From assembly GCF_000196675.2 (NCBI RefSeq), contig NC_015312.1:6526501-6590500 (forward strand): a stretch of DNA of 64,000 nt, written 5' to 3'. The notes under the pieces were generated by a model that was not told where the DNA came from, made no database searches, and saw only the letters and a program-made list of their open reading frames with translations. The position numbers were made by a program, and so were the translations under genes. Position 1 is the first letter of the stretch, and every line of letters begins with the position of its first letter. Shown in pieces: positions 57,207 through 64,000 of the stretch. The DNA comes from Pseudonocardia benzenivorans CB1190 (GTDB lineage: Bacteria > Actinomycetota > Actinomycetes > Mycobacteriales > Pseudonocardiaceae).

Positions 57207-57803
57207 GTTAGTCGCGCAACCACGGGCGACGCTCACCGCGAAGTCCGCGTACTGGTCGGCGACCTGGTCGGCCGAGAGCGGACCGTCGTCGGAGAACCAG
57301 CGGGCCACCGACACGCACATCTCCCGGATCGCGAACGACGCCAGCCGCGGCGACTCGACCATGAAGACCCCGGCCTCGACCCCGTCGGCGATCAGACCGC
57401 GGATCGCGTGCTCGTGCTCGCGGCGACGTTGCTGCAGCTCCGTGCGGTGCGGCTCCTCGAGGCTCCCGGTGTCCCGGTTGACGACGAGCGCCTCGCGGCG
57501 GTGCGTCGCGTGCCGGTGCGCGTAGACCCGGGTGGCCCGGCGCAGCCGCTCGACCGGGTCGTCGACGTCCTCGACCGCCTCGTGGAAGTCGGCCAGCACC
57601 GCGGCCGTCGTCCGGTCGACGATCACGCGCAGCAGGTCGTGCTTGGAGCGCATGTGGTTGTAGAGGCTCGGCGTGCGGATGCCGAGCGCCTCGGCGATCT
57701 GGCTCAACGCCGTCCCGTGGTAGCCGCGTTCGGCGAACAAGGTCAACGCCGTGTCGACGACGGCCTCGCTCGTCACCGTCGCCCGCGCCTGCGCCGCCGT
57801 CAC
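57204..57803 (-). CDS. TetR family transcriptional regulator
   Basis: The 199-residue protein has a typical helix-turn-helix (ERGYHGTALSQIAEALGIRT, PSLYNHMRSKHDLLRVIVD) and a C-terminal TetR_C domain of the KstR2-like kind. It most likely represses the ligase-hydroxylase operon downstream through the palindrome at 57192, with an acyl-CoA as the inducer; this is inference. The start is GTG 57803. It diverges from the EntA-like gene, with a family A palindrome between. Confidence 0.88.
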   Translation of the reverse strand: MTAAQARATVTSEAVVDTALTLFAERGYHGTALSQIAEALGIRTPSLYNHMRSKHDLLRVIVDRTTAAVLADFHEAVEDVDDPVERLRRATRVYAHRHATHRREALVVNRDTGSLEEPHRTELQQRRREHEHAIRGLIADGVEAGVFMVESPRLASFAIREMCVSVARWFSDDGPLSADQVADQYADFAVSVARGCATN

Positions 57804-57837
57804 GCCCCCACGGTAAACCCGATCCGCGACCCACCCC

Positions 57838-57877
57838 GTGCGTGGCGATGGTCGCCATGGCGACCATCGCCACGCAC
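57838..57877. repeat. 40-bp palindromic element, family A, copy 5 (paired variant)
   Basis: The arm is GTGCGTGGCGATGGTCGC: the fourth base is C instead of A, and the partner position in the other arm has also changed (ACGCAC for ACTCAC), so pairing is kept. The centre CATG makes it a perfect 40-bp palindrome. It lies between two divergent genes, so it is not a simple terminator. Confidence 0.95.
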
Positions 57878-57927
57878 GACCGCTCCCGCCGTCGCGGACG
57901 TCGTCACCGGGGACCTACGTTGCTCGC

Positions 57928-58692
57928 ATGACCGACCCGGAGAAGCCCGCCCGCATCGCGCTCGTCACCGGTGCGGGCGGTGGCATCGGACGTGCCGTCG
58001 TCGCGACCCTCGCCGCACGCGGCCACGCCGTCGTGGCGTCCGATGTGGACGCTCCCGACGCGCCCGGGGCCGCCGCGAACGTCGCGCTCGACGTGACCGA
58101 CACCGCGGGCGTCGAACGGGTGGTCGACGACGTCGAGACCACGCACGGCCCGATCGACGTGCTCGTCTGCACCGCCGGCATCATCCGGCCCGCACGGCTG
58201 CTCGACACCACCGACGACGACTGGGCCGCGGTGCTCGACGTCAACACCACCGGGGTGCTGCGGATGCTGCGGGCCGTGGGGCGGCGGATGGCCGGGCGGC
58301 GGCACGGGTCGATCGTGGTCGTCGCGTCCAACGCGGGGAGCGTGCCGCGCACCGGGATCGTCGGCTATGCGACGTCCAAGGCCGCGGCGATCCACCTCAC
58401 GCGCTGTGCCGGGCTGGAGCTGGCCGAGTTCGGCGTGCGCGCCAACGTCGTCTCGCCGGGCTCGACCGACACGACGATGCTGCGCGCCCTGCCCGTCGCC
58501 GGCGCCGTCGACGACGCCGCCGAGAAGGCGATCGCGGGCTCGCTGCCCGACCACCGCGTCGGCATCCCGTTGCGCCGCGTCGCCGATCCCGCCGACATCG
58601 CGGAAGCCGTCGCCTACCTGGCCTCCGACGCGGCCCGGCACGTCACGATGCAGGAGCTCTACGTCGACGGCGGCGCGTCGCTGCAGACCTGA
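57928..58692 (+). CDS. Short-chain dehydrogenase, EntA/DhbA-like
   Basis: The 254-residue SDR has VTGAGGGIGRAVV, the catalytic ASNAGSVPRTGIVGYATSK region and the EntA-like blocks HLTRCAGLELAEFGVRANVV and SPGSTDTTMLRAL, plus an LYVDGGASLQT end. EntA/DhbA makes 2,3-dihydroxybenzoate for catechol siderophores from the dihydrodiol. No entB, entC or NRPS gene is near, so it may act on another dihydrodiol. The ATG at 57928 is chosen; a longer frame runs back through the palindrome. Confidence 0.82.
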   Translation: MTDPEKPARIALVTGAGGGIGRAVVATLAARGHAVVASDVDAPDAPGAAANVALDVTDTAGVERVVDDVETTHGPIDVLVCTAGIIRPARLLDTTDDDWAAVLDVNTTGVLRMLRAVGRRMAGRRHGSIVVVASNAGSVPRTGIVGYATSKAAAIHLTRCAGLELAEFGVRANVVSPGSTDTTMLRALPVAGAVDDAAEKAIAGSLPDHRVGIPLRRVADPADIAEAVAYLASDAARHVTMQELYVDGGASLQT

Positions 58693-58734
58693 CCCGGACC
58701 CGCGCCGAACCACCGGCGGGAGACCGCCGACGGG

Positions 58735-58926
58735 TCAGCCCTGCCCGGGGGCCTTCAGCCCGAGCATCGCGAGCAGCTCACGGCAGTCGTCGGCATCGGT
58801 GGCCTGCGCGGCGACGACCCGCACCGCCTGCCGGTCCTGGGCCGCACAGCTGTCGCGGAGCGCGATCTGCGCGTCGGCCCACTCGCCTGCCGCGACACGG
58901 TTGCTGTGACCACGCAGTCCTGACAT
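58735..58926 (-). CDS. Small hypothetical protein (63 residues)
   Basis: The product reads MSGLRGHSNRVAAGEWADAQ, then IALRDSCAAQDRQAVRVVAA and a DCRELLAMLGLKAPGQG end. It is helical and has two cysteines but no recognisable domain. The ATG has a GAAGGACG ribosome-binding site, which supports it as a real gene. It converges with the EntA-like gene. Between it and the next gene (58927-59101) I see nothing else. Confidence 0.55.
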   Translation of the reverse strand: MSGLRGHSNRVAAGEWADAQIALRDSCAAQDRQAVRVVAAQATDADDCRELLAMLGLKAPGQG

Positions 58927-59101
58927 TCGGTACGTCCTTCGCGGGCGGGGCCGCCGCAGCGACCGGTGATCCAGACGGCGATCCGGGCCGGAAGACCGGC
59001 ACCGGGGCGTTGCCCGCCCGACTGACCTCTCCACCGTAGCCCGGATCGCACCCGCGTGCCGGAATGCGCGGATCGGACCGGTCGAACGGTCGCCCGTGGA
59101 C

Positions 59102-60229
59102 TCACCCGTCGATCGCCCGGCCGACCGCCGTGACCGTCGCGGCTGCCGGTGCCGGGACCGCGCCCGCGTCGACGAACCCCTGCGCGAACCCGCCGCCATA
59201 GCGGTGCCCGTGCCCCGCCGGGACGTCCTGCGCACCCGGAAGACTACCCGTGACCTGCCAGAACGTGACGATCGGCAACCAGGGTCCCGGCCCGTCGGGC
59301 GCGACGAGCAACCGCGGCGACCAGTACCCGACGGGGTCGTCGGCGTTGAGGATCGTCGTCGCGTGCGGCGGCGCCGGCCGGTTCGCGCTGCCCGGCAGGC
59401 CCGCGAGCAGGGTCGCGTCGGCCCGGTCCGCGACACCCGCCGCGGCGATCGCGCCGAGGCTCTCGCCGAACAGCACGAGCCGCGGGCGCGGTCCGGCGGG
59501 CAGCGCGTCGAGCGCGGCACGGACGGCGGTGACCAGCGCCGCGGCGGACCGCTCGGCCGGCCCGGTGCCCTCGAGGTACTCGACCCAGCTCGGACGGTCC
59601 GCGTACTGCACTGCGACCGTCGCGACGTTCCCGCCGGTCAGGTACTCCACCGTCGCGACCGCGGCGGGATCGACCCAGCCCGACCCGGTCGGCGCGGCGA
59701 CGAGGATCGTCGAGCGGGTGAACCCGCCGTCGCGCCGCAGGTCGTCGACGGCCGCGGCGGCCCGGGCGGCGTCGGTGCCGCCGTCGCCGAGCGAGGCGTA
59801 GGCGCGGATCGGCTCCACCGCGGGGGCGCCGGTGACCTGGGTGATCCGGGCGGGTGCCGTCGCCCCGGCGACGAACTCGGCGCCGGCGACGGAGAGCCCA
59901 GGAGGCGCGGGCGGCGCGGCGGGCGCGTCCGGCGTCCCGGCTCCGACGAGCGGCGCGGCGGCGAGCACGGCGACGCACAGCGTGGCGTGCAGCCGCCGCG
60001 ACCGCAGCCGGATGACGAGGTGCACGACCATGGCCGGGATCGCGAACAGCAGCCGGATCTGCAGCGCGACCAGCACGGCGACGACCAGCCGCAACGCCAC
60101 GCCGGGATCGAGGACGTAGGGCATCGCGAGCGACGCGACGCCCCCGGCCGCGCCGGCGACCACGCCTGTCGCACGGAGCGTGGGCCGCGCCGGCCGAGGC
60201 AGGGGCCGGCCGAGGGGCAGCGCGGTCAC
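59102..60229 (-). CDS. Membrane alpha/beta-hydrolase family protein (PF10081-like)
   Basis: The 375-residue protein has N-terminal membrane helices (VVAGAAGGVASLAMPYVLDP, LRLVVAVLVALQIRLLFAIP, LCVAVLAAAPLVGAG) and a C-terminal hydrolase-like domain with the nucleophile elbow LVLFGESLGAIAA. It fits the actinobacterial alpha/beta-hydrolase family with membrane N-terminus. Substrate unknown; the catalytic part may be outside. The GTG start overlaps the DUF1023-like gene by four bases, so the pair is co-translated. Confidence 0.75.
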   Translation of the reverse strand: MTALPLGRPLPRPARPTLRATGVVAGAAGGVASLAMPYVLDPGVALRLVVAVLVALQIRLLFAIPAMVVHLVIRLRSRRLHATLCVAVLAAAPLVGAGTPDAPAAPPAPPGLSVAGAEFVAGATAPARITQVTGAPAVEPIRAYASLGDGGTDAARAAAAVDDLRRDGGFTRSTILVAAPTGSGWVDPAAVATVEYLTGGNVATVAVQYADRPSWVEYLEGTGPAERSAAALVTAVRAALDALPAGPRPRLVLFGESLGAIAAAGVADRADATLLAGLPGSANRPAPPHATTILNADDPVGYWSPRLLVAPDGPGPWLPIVTFWQVTGSLPGAQDVPAGHGHRYGGGFAQGFVDAGAVPAPAAATVTAVGRAIDG

Positions 60230-61137
60230 GCCGCCACCGCCGCGGCGGGCGACGACGTGACCGTCGCCTCCGGCGAGGACGCGACCGCCGCATCCGGCGA
60301 GGACGCGACCGCCGCATCCGGCGAGGACGCGACCGCGGCGACGGCGTCCAGCGTCGCGCTGCCGGGAGCCAGGTAGCGGTCGTGCGCGGTGACGCCCGTC
60401 GTCGGCAGCAGGGTGGCGCCGAACGACGGTGAGGCCGGGTCGGCGCCGTGCCCGAGGTCGCCGATCTCGATCGACGGCACCCACCGCATCCAGTCCGCGG
60501 GAGCACGGGCGGCGAAGACGTGCGCGCGGGTGTGCAGGTCCGCAACGTCGTCGGCGCGGGCGCCGGGGCTGGCGAGCAGGACGAGGTCGTCGGCGTCGAG
60601 GTCCGGCGCGGCCAGTGCGGCGACGACCGCGCCGTAGCTGTGCGCGACGACCGTCAGGTGCGGCGGGCCGGCGACGTGCGCGGCGCGCACCGACTCGACG
60701 AACGTGTCGAGCGCCGGGGCGGCTGCCCGGGCCGGCGCGCCGGACGCGGCGTCGAGCCCGAGCCCCTGCGGCGTCCGGTACCCGACCCAGACGACGACCG
60801 CGGTGTCCGGTCCCGCCGCCGCCCGCAGCGCGCGGGCCCACGAGAGCGGCTTCGCGATCGAGTGCAGATCCGTGTCGGAGCCCGGGACGATCACGGCGAC
60901 CGACCGCGCGGTGGCCGGGTCCCCGAGCGCGACGACGGCGAGCCCGCGCCCGGCGGGGTCGCAGCCGAGGACCCGGAGGTCGTCACCCTGGGTGTTCGCG
61001 GCGGCGAGGGACGCGGCACACGCAGGGTCCCGCGCAACGGCCGCGGCCGGCGCCGCGGACGCGGGCCACGCCAGCGCCACGAGCAGCCCGAACAGGATCG
61101 CGGCGGCGGCGAAGGGGTACAACCAGCGGAAGGTCAC
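60226..61137 (-). CDS. Secreted or anchored alpha/beta hydrolase, DUF1023-like
   Basis: The 303-residue protein has a signal-like N-terminus (YPFAAAAILFGLLVALAWPA, then SAAPAAA) and a hydrolase core with the elbow LTVVAHSYGAVVAALAAPDL. The DUF1023 pattern SVAVIVPGSDTDLHS and DTAVVVWVGYRTPQGLGLDA is clear. The C-terminal end has three to four copies of an eight-residue unit (AVASSPDA). It probably acts in the envelope. A two-component system lies just upstream on the same strand. Confidence 0.8.
   Translation of the reverse strand: MTFRWLYPFAAAAILFGLLVALAWPASAAPAAAVARDPACAASLAAANTQGDDLRVLGCDPAGRGLAVVALGDPATARSVAVIVPGSDTDLHSIAKPLSWARALRAAAGPDTAVVVWVGYRTPQGLGLDAASGAPARAAAPALDTFVESVRAAHVAGPPHLTVVAHSYGAVVAALAAPDLDADDLVLLASPGARADDVADLHTRAHVFAARAPADWMRWVPSIEIGDLGHGADPASPSFGATLLPTTGVTAHDRYLAPGSATLDAVAAVASSPDAAVASSPDAAVASSPEATVTSSPAAAVAA
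60245..60340. repeat. 24-bp tandem repeat at the 3' end of the DUF1023-like gene
   Basis: Two identical 24-base units (60269-60292, 60293-60316), one near-identical unit (60317-60340) and a degenerate one before them encode AVASSPDA-type repeats. The array may differ between strains. Confidence 0.8.
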
Positions 61138-61227
61138 GCTGGTCGACGCTAAGAACGAAACGGTCCGGGATCGTCACGCTACGGAGCCGTCTTCGACCCC
61201 CTACCGGGGTCCCGCGGGCGTGGGGTC

Positions 61228-61893
61228 CTACCCCTGCGGTCGCACGAGCCCGCACTCGTAGGCGACCACGACGGCCTGCGCCCGGTCGCGGAGCCCGAGC
61301 TTGCCGAAGATCCGGCTGACGTGCGTCTTCACGGTCTGCTCGGCGAGGACGAGGGCGTCCGCGATCTCGGTGTTCGACAGCCCCCGGGCGACCAGACCCA
61401 GTACCTCGGTCTCACGGTCGGTCAGCGGCGCGAGCCGGTCGGGGCGCGGTCCGGCGGCGGCCGGGTCGGGCCGGGCGGCGACGAAGTGAGCGATGAGCCG
61501 CCGCGTCACCTCGGGCGCGAGCAGGGCCTCGCCCGCGGCGACGACGCGCACCGCGTGGAGCAGGTCGGTCGCGGGCGCGTGCTTGAGCAGGAACCCGCTC
61601 GCGCCTGCCGCGAGCGCGTCGAAGATGTAGTCGTCGAGGTCGAACGTGGTCAGGACGACGACCTTCGGCGGGTCGGGTTGTGCCAGCAGCAGCCGCGCCG
61701 CCTCGAGTCCGTCCATCTCCGGCATCCGGATGTCCATCAGCACGACGTCCGGATGTCGCGTCGCGGCGACGGGCAGCGCCGCCCGGCCGTCGCCCGCCGT
61801 GCCGACGACCTCCATGTCCGGCTGGGCGTCGAGCAGCGCGGCGAAGCCCTCCCGCACCATCGCCTGGTCGTCGACGACGAGCACCCGGATCAC
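61228..61893 (-). CDS. NarL/LuxR family response regulator
   Basis: The 221-residue protein has a receiver domain with the acidic pair in VLVVDDQ, the phospho-Asp in VVLMDIRMPEMDG, Thr and Lys switch residues (VVLTTFD, GFLLKHA) and a C-terminal LuxR helix-turn-helix (LTDRETEVLGLVARGLSNTE, VKTHVSRIFGKLGLRDRAQA). It is paired with the kinase gene that overlaps it by four bases. The target may include the nearby hydrolase genes downstream, about 90 bases away. Confidence 0.93.
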   Translation of the reverse strand: MIRVLVVDDQAMVREGFAALLDAQPDMEVVGTAGDGRAALPVAATRHPDVVLMDIRMPEMDGLEAARLLLAQPDPPKVVVLTTFDLDDYIFDALAAGASGFLLKHAPATDLLHAVRVVAAGEALLAPEVTRRLIAHFVAARPDPAAAGPRPDRLAPLTDRETEVLGLVARGLSNTEIADALVLAEQTVKTHVSRIFGKLGLRDRAQAVVVAYECGLVRPQG

Positions 61894-63170
61894 GGCCGTC
61901 CCCCGATCGACAGCTCGGCACGCAGCCGGAAACCCGCGTCCACCTGTTCGGCGTGCAGGGTGCCGCCGTGCACCTCGACACGTTCGCGCATGCCGCGCAG
62001 GCCCTGCCCGCCGCCGGGGACGTCGGGCCCGGTGCCCGCGTCGTTCTCCACGACGACGACCAGCACGTCGGCCGAGCGCGCGACCCGGACCCGCACCGGC
62101 GCACCGGCCGCGTGCTGCGCGGCGTTGGCCAGTCCCTGCTGGACGATCCGGTAGACGGTGAGCCCGAGCGGCGCCGGGACGGGTCCGCCGGGGTCGATCT
62201 CCCAGCTCACGTCGGCGCCGGCGGCGCGGGCGTCGGACAGGAGCGTCTCCAGCTGGTCGGTGCCGGGCTGCGGCGCCCGCTCGGCCCCGTCGGCGTTGGA
62301 CGAACGGAGCACCCCGAGCAGGTTCTGCAGGTCCCCGAGCGCCTCCCGCGCCGCCGCCGCGACCTCGGCGAGCTCCGCGCGGGCGTTCTCGGGCAGGTCA
62401 CCGAGCCGGTAGGGCGCGGTCTCGCAGCGCACCGCGATCATCGACATGTGGTGGGCGACGACGTCGTGCATCTCCCGCGCGATCCGCGCCCGCTCGGCCA
62501 GCGCCCCGCGTTCGGCCTGCGCCTCGGCGACCCGGATCCGCTCCGCCTCCAGCGCCACGCGGGCGTCCCAGCGCGCCCCGAAGGCCATCCCGACGGCGAC
62601 GACGACCGCCACGACGAGCACCGAGCCCCACAGGTACGACGCCTCCACGGGCCACGGCGAGACGAGGGTGAGCACACCGAGCAGCGCGACCGTCAGCCCG
62701 CCGACGGCCAGCGACACCCCGGCCGGTCCGGCCCACGCCGCGAGCAGCACGACCGGGACGACGAACAGCCACTCCCACACCTCGAGCACCGGCACGGTCG
62801 GCACCGGCGGCCCGACGAGGAACGGCAGGACGAGCACCCAGGCGGCCATGAGCCGCCACGCGTCCAGCGGCCGGCGGTGGACCAGCCACAGCGCGGCGAC
62901 GAACGGCAGCAGCATGAGGAACGCGAGGCCGCCGACCATGCGGGCGTCGTCGTTGAAGACCGCCCCGGCCGCGGCGCCGGCGACGATCAGCCCGTAGACG
63001 ACGAAAAGCACCGTCAGCCAGCGGGTCAGCCGCCGCCCGCGCGGGTAGGGCCAGCGGGCGTCGGATCGCGGCCCCTGCCAGATCACCGCCGCGACGGCCC
63101 GACCGGCGACGCGCAGGATCCGCTCGCCGACCTTGGCGGCGGGCGACGGCGCGCGGTCGTCCGTGGTCAT
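61890..63170 (-). CDS. Sensor histidine kinase, HPK7/LiaS-like
   Basis: The 426-residue kinase has five to six membrane helices with very short outside loops (around VLFVVYGLIVAGAAAGAVFN and VVPVVLLAAWAGPAGVSLAV). A DHp domain with the phospho-His in REMHDVVAHHMSMIAVR and a HATPase_c domain ending in DVPGGGQGLRGMRERVEVHG follow. The lack of a large external domain suggests it senses membrane state. It overlaps the response regulator gene by four bases. Confidence 0.92.
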   Translation of the reverse strand: MTTDDRAPSPAAKVGERILRVAGRAVAAVIWQGPRSDARWPYPRGRRLTRWLTVLFVVYGLIVAGAAAGAVFNDDARMVGGLAFLMLLPFVAALWLVHRRPLDAWRLMAAWVLVLPFLVGPPVPTVPVLEVWEWLFVVPVVLLAAWAGPAGVSLAVGGLTVALLGVLTLVSPWPVEASYLWGSVLVVAVVVAVGMAFGARWDARVALEAERIRVAEAQAERGALAERARIAREMHDVVAHHMSMIAVRCETAPYRLGDLPENARAELAEVAAAAREALGDLQNLLGVLRSSNADGAERAPQPGTDQLETLLSDARAAGADVSWEIDPGGPVPAPLGLTVYRIVQQGLANAAQHAAGAPVRVRVARSADVLVVVVENDAGTGPDVPGGGQGLRGMRERVEVHGGTLHAEQVDAGFRLRAELSIGGRP

Positions 63171-63211
63171 CGTCGCCGAGACTAGCGACGGGCGAGGTCC
63201 ATCATGGGGAC

Positions 63212-64000
63212 GTGAGTCCTTCTCCCGCCGACGTGGCCGCCGCCGCGACCCGTGTCGCCCCGCACGTCCGTCGCACGCCGCTGTTCGCCACCGAGGTCGA
63301 CGGCCGCCCGCTGCTGCTCAAGCTCGAGCACCTGCAGCGCAGCGGTTCGTTCAAGATGCGCGGCGCGACGAACGCGCTGCTGTCGGGTGAGCGCCCCGAC
63401 CGGGTCGTGACGGCGTCGGGCGGCAACCACGGGCTCGGGGTCGCCACCGCGGCCGCCCGGCTGGGCGTCCCCGCGACGGTCTACGTGCCCGAGTCCGTGC
63501 CCGATGCCAAGGCGCGACGCATCGAGGCGGCGGGGGCGAAGCTCGTCCGCCACGGCGACACCTACGCCGAGGCCGCCGCCGCCGCGCGCGCCGAGCAGGG
63601 CGGCCGCTACCTGCACGCGTACGACCAGCCCGAGGTCGTCGCCGGCCAGGGCACCGTCGCCGCGGAGATCGTGGCCGACGCGCCCGACGTCGACGCGGTC
63701 GTCGTCGCCGCGGGTGGCGGCGGGCTCGCGGCCGGGACCTCGCTCGCGATCGGCGGTCGGCGCATCGTCACCGTCGAACCCGAGCACTGCCGGGCGGTCC
63801 ACGCGGCACTCACCGCCGGGGGGCCCGTCGACGTCGGGGTCGACTCGGTCGCGGCGTCGGCGCTGGGTGCGACCCGGATCGGCGATCTCGCGTTCGCGCT
63901 GCTCGACGCGGCCGACACGGTCCCGGTACTGGTGTCCGACGACGAGATCCTCGCCGCGCGCGACCTGCTCTGGGACGAGTTCCGGCTGCGCGTCGAACCG
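63212..64000 (+). CDS. PLP-dependent threonine/serine dehydratase-like protein (partial)
   Basis: The open frame starts at GTG 63212 and runs off the window end without a stop; 263 codons are visible. The product has the fold-type II pattern: PLP lysine in LQRSGSFKMRGATNALLSG, phosphate or substrate loop TASGGNHGLGVATAAARL, and the glycine-rich VVVAAGGGGLAAGTSLAIGG. It should deaminate threonine or serine to the 2-oxo acid. The stretch between it and the kinase gene is only about 40 bases, with divergent promoters. Confidence 0.88.
   Translation, partial: MSPSPADVAAAATRVAPHVRRTPLFATEVDGRPLLLKLEHLQRSGSFKMRGATNALLSGERPDRVVTASGGNHGLGVATAAARLGVPATVYVPESVPDAKARRIEAAGAKLVRHGDTYAEAAAAARAEQGGRYLHAYDQPEVVAGQGTVAAEIVADAPDVDAVVVAAGGGGLAAGTSLAIGGRRIVTVEPEHCRAVHAALTAGGPVDVGVDSVAASALGATRIGDLAFALLDAADTVPVLVSDDEILAARDLLWDEFRLRVEP

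Noticed and set aside
60245..60340. CRISPR-like array
   Set aside because: The 24-bp units are directly adjacent without spacers and are translated, so they are a coding tandem repeat. No cas genes are present.

Overview
The window is about 73% GC by eye, densely coded and has mycobacterial-type lipid genes, so it comes from a chromosome of a high-GC actinobacterium. Pseudonocardiaceae (for example Pseudonocardia) is my best guess, but that is inference from gene content and codon use. No rRNA, tRNA or CRISPR array was seen.

Layout. 1-5 kb: end of a 5-oxoprolinase subunit gene, a TPP riboswitch with thiC, a glyoxalase-fold gene opposite a MerR gene that appears fused to a broken VOC gene, and a membrane-bound class III cyclase. 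4.8-11 kb: a fatty-acid locus matching the mycobacterial htdX-fabG4-fadA2-fadE5 set, with a TetR gene in the divergent promoter. 11-20 kb: a quinone-reductase-like gene, a DinB-like gene, an IS110-family element, a glycosyltransferase, a DapC-like aminotransferase, an IS630-family element that splits that operon, an EphD-like hydrolase/SDR fusion and a Bcr/CflA-type exporter. 20.8-29 kb: a carotenoid-oxygenase remnant next to an intact copy with a PadR regulator, an HTH-PASTA protein, an ABC exporter and TetR-controlled genes. 29-34.6 kb: transporters, PspA and a coiled-coil protein.

34.8-43.2 kb holds a tight minus-strand catabolic operon with a divergent GntR regulator: CoA transferase, acyl-CoA dehydrogenase, an AtzG-like small subunit, amidase, MmgE/PrpD protein, a luciferase-like monooxygenase and a RutA-like monooxygenase. 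Together they suggest breakdown of an N-heterocycle or amide. 43.4-47 kb has two NlpC/P60 cell-wall hydrolase genes, each behind a related structured leader. 48-57.8 kb is a second catabolic operon (acyl-CoA ligase, MBL hydrolase, SDR, molybdenum hydroxylase L/M/S subunits, enoyl-CoA hydratase) followed by rnz and thpR, with a TetR gene upstream. 57.9-64 kb holds an EntA-like SDR, two alpha/beta-hydrolase-type proteins, a two-component system and the start of a threonine-dehydratase-like gene.

The most unusual signal is a family of 40-bp palindromes (18-nt arm GTGAGTGGCGATGGTCGC, 4-nt centre). There are five full copies and at least two relics. One copy is read through in frame inside fabG4. 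Several others supply the TGA stop codon of the neighbouring gene. A second family of long palindromes has three copies whose arms differ by paired changes.
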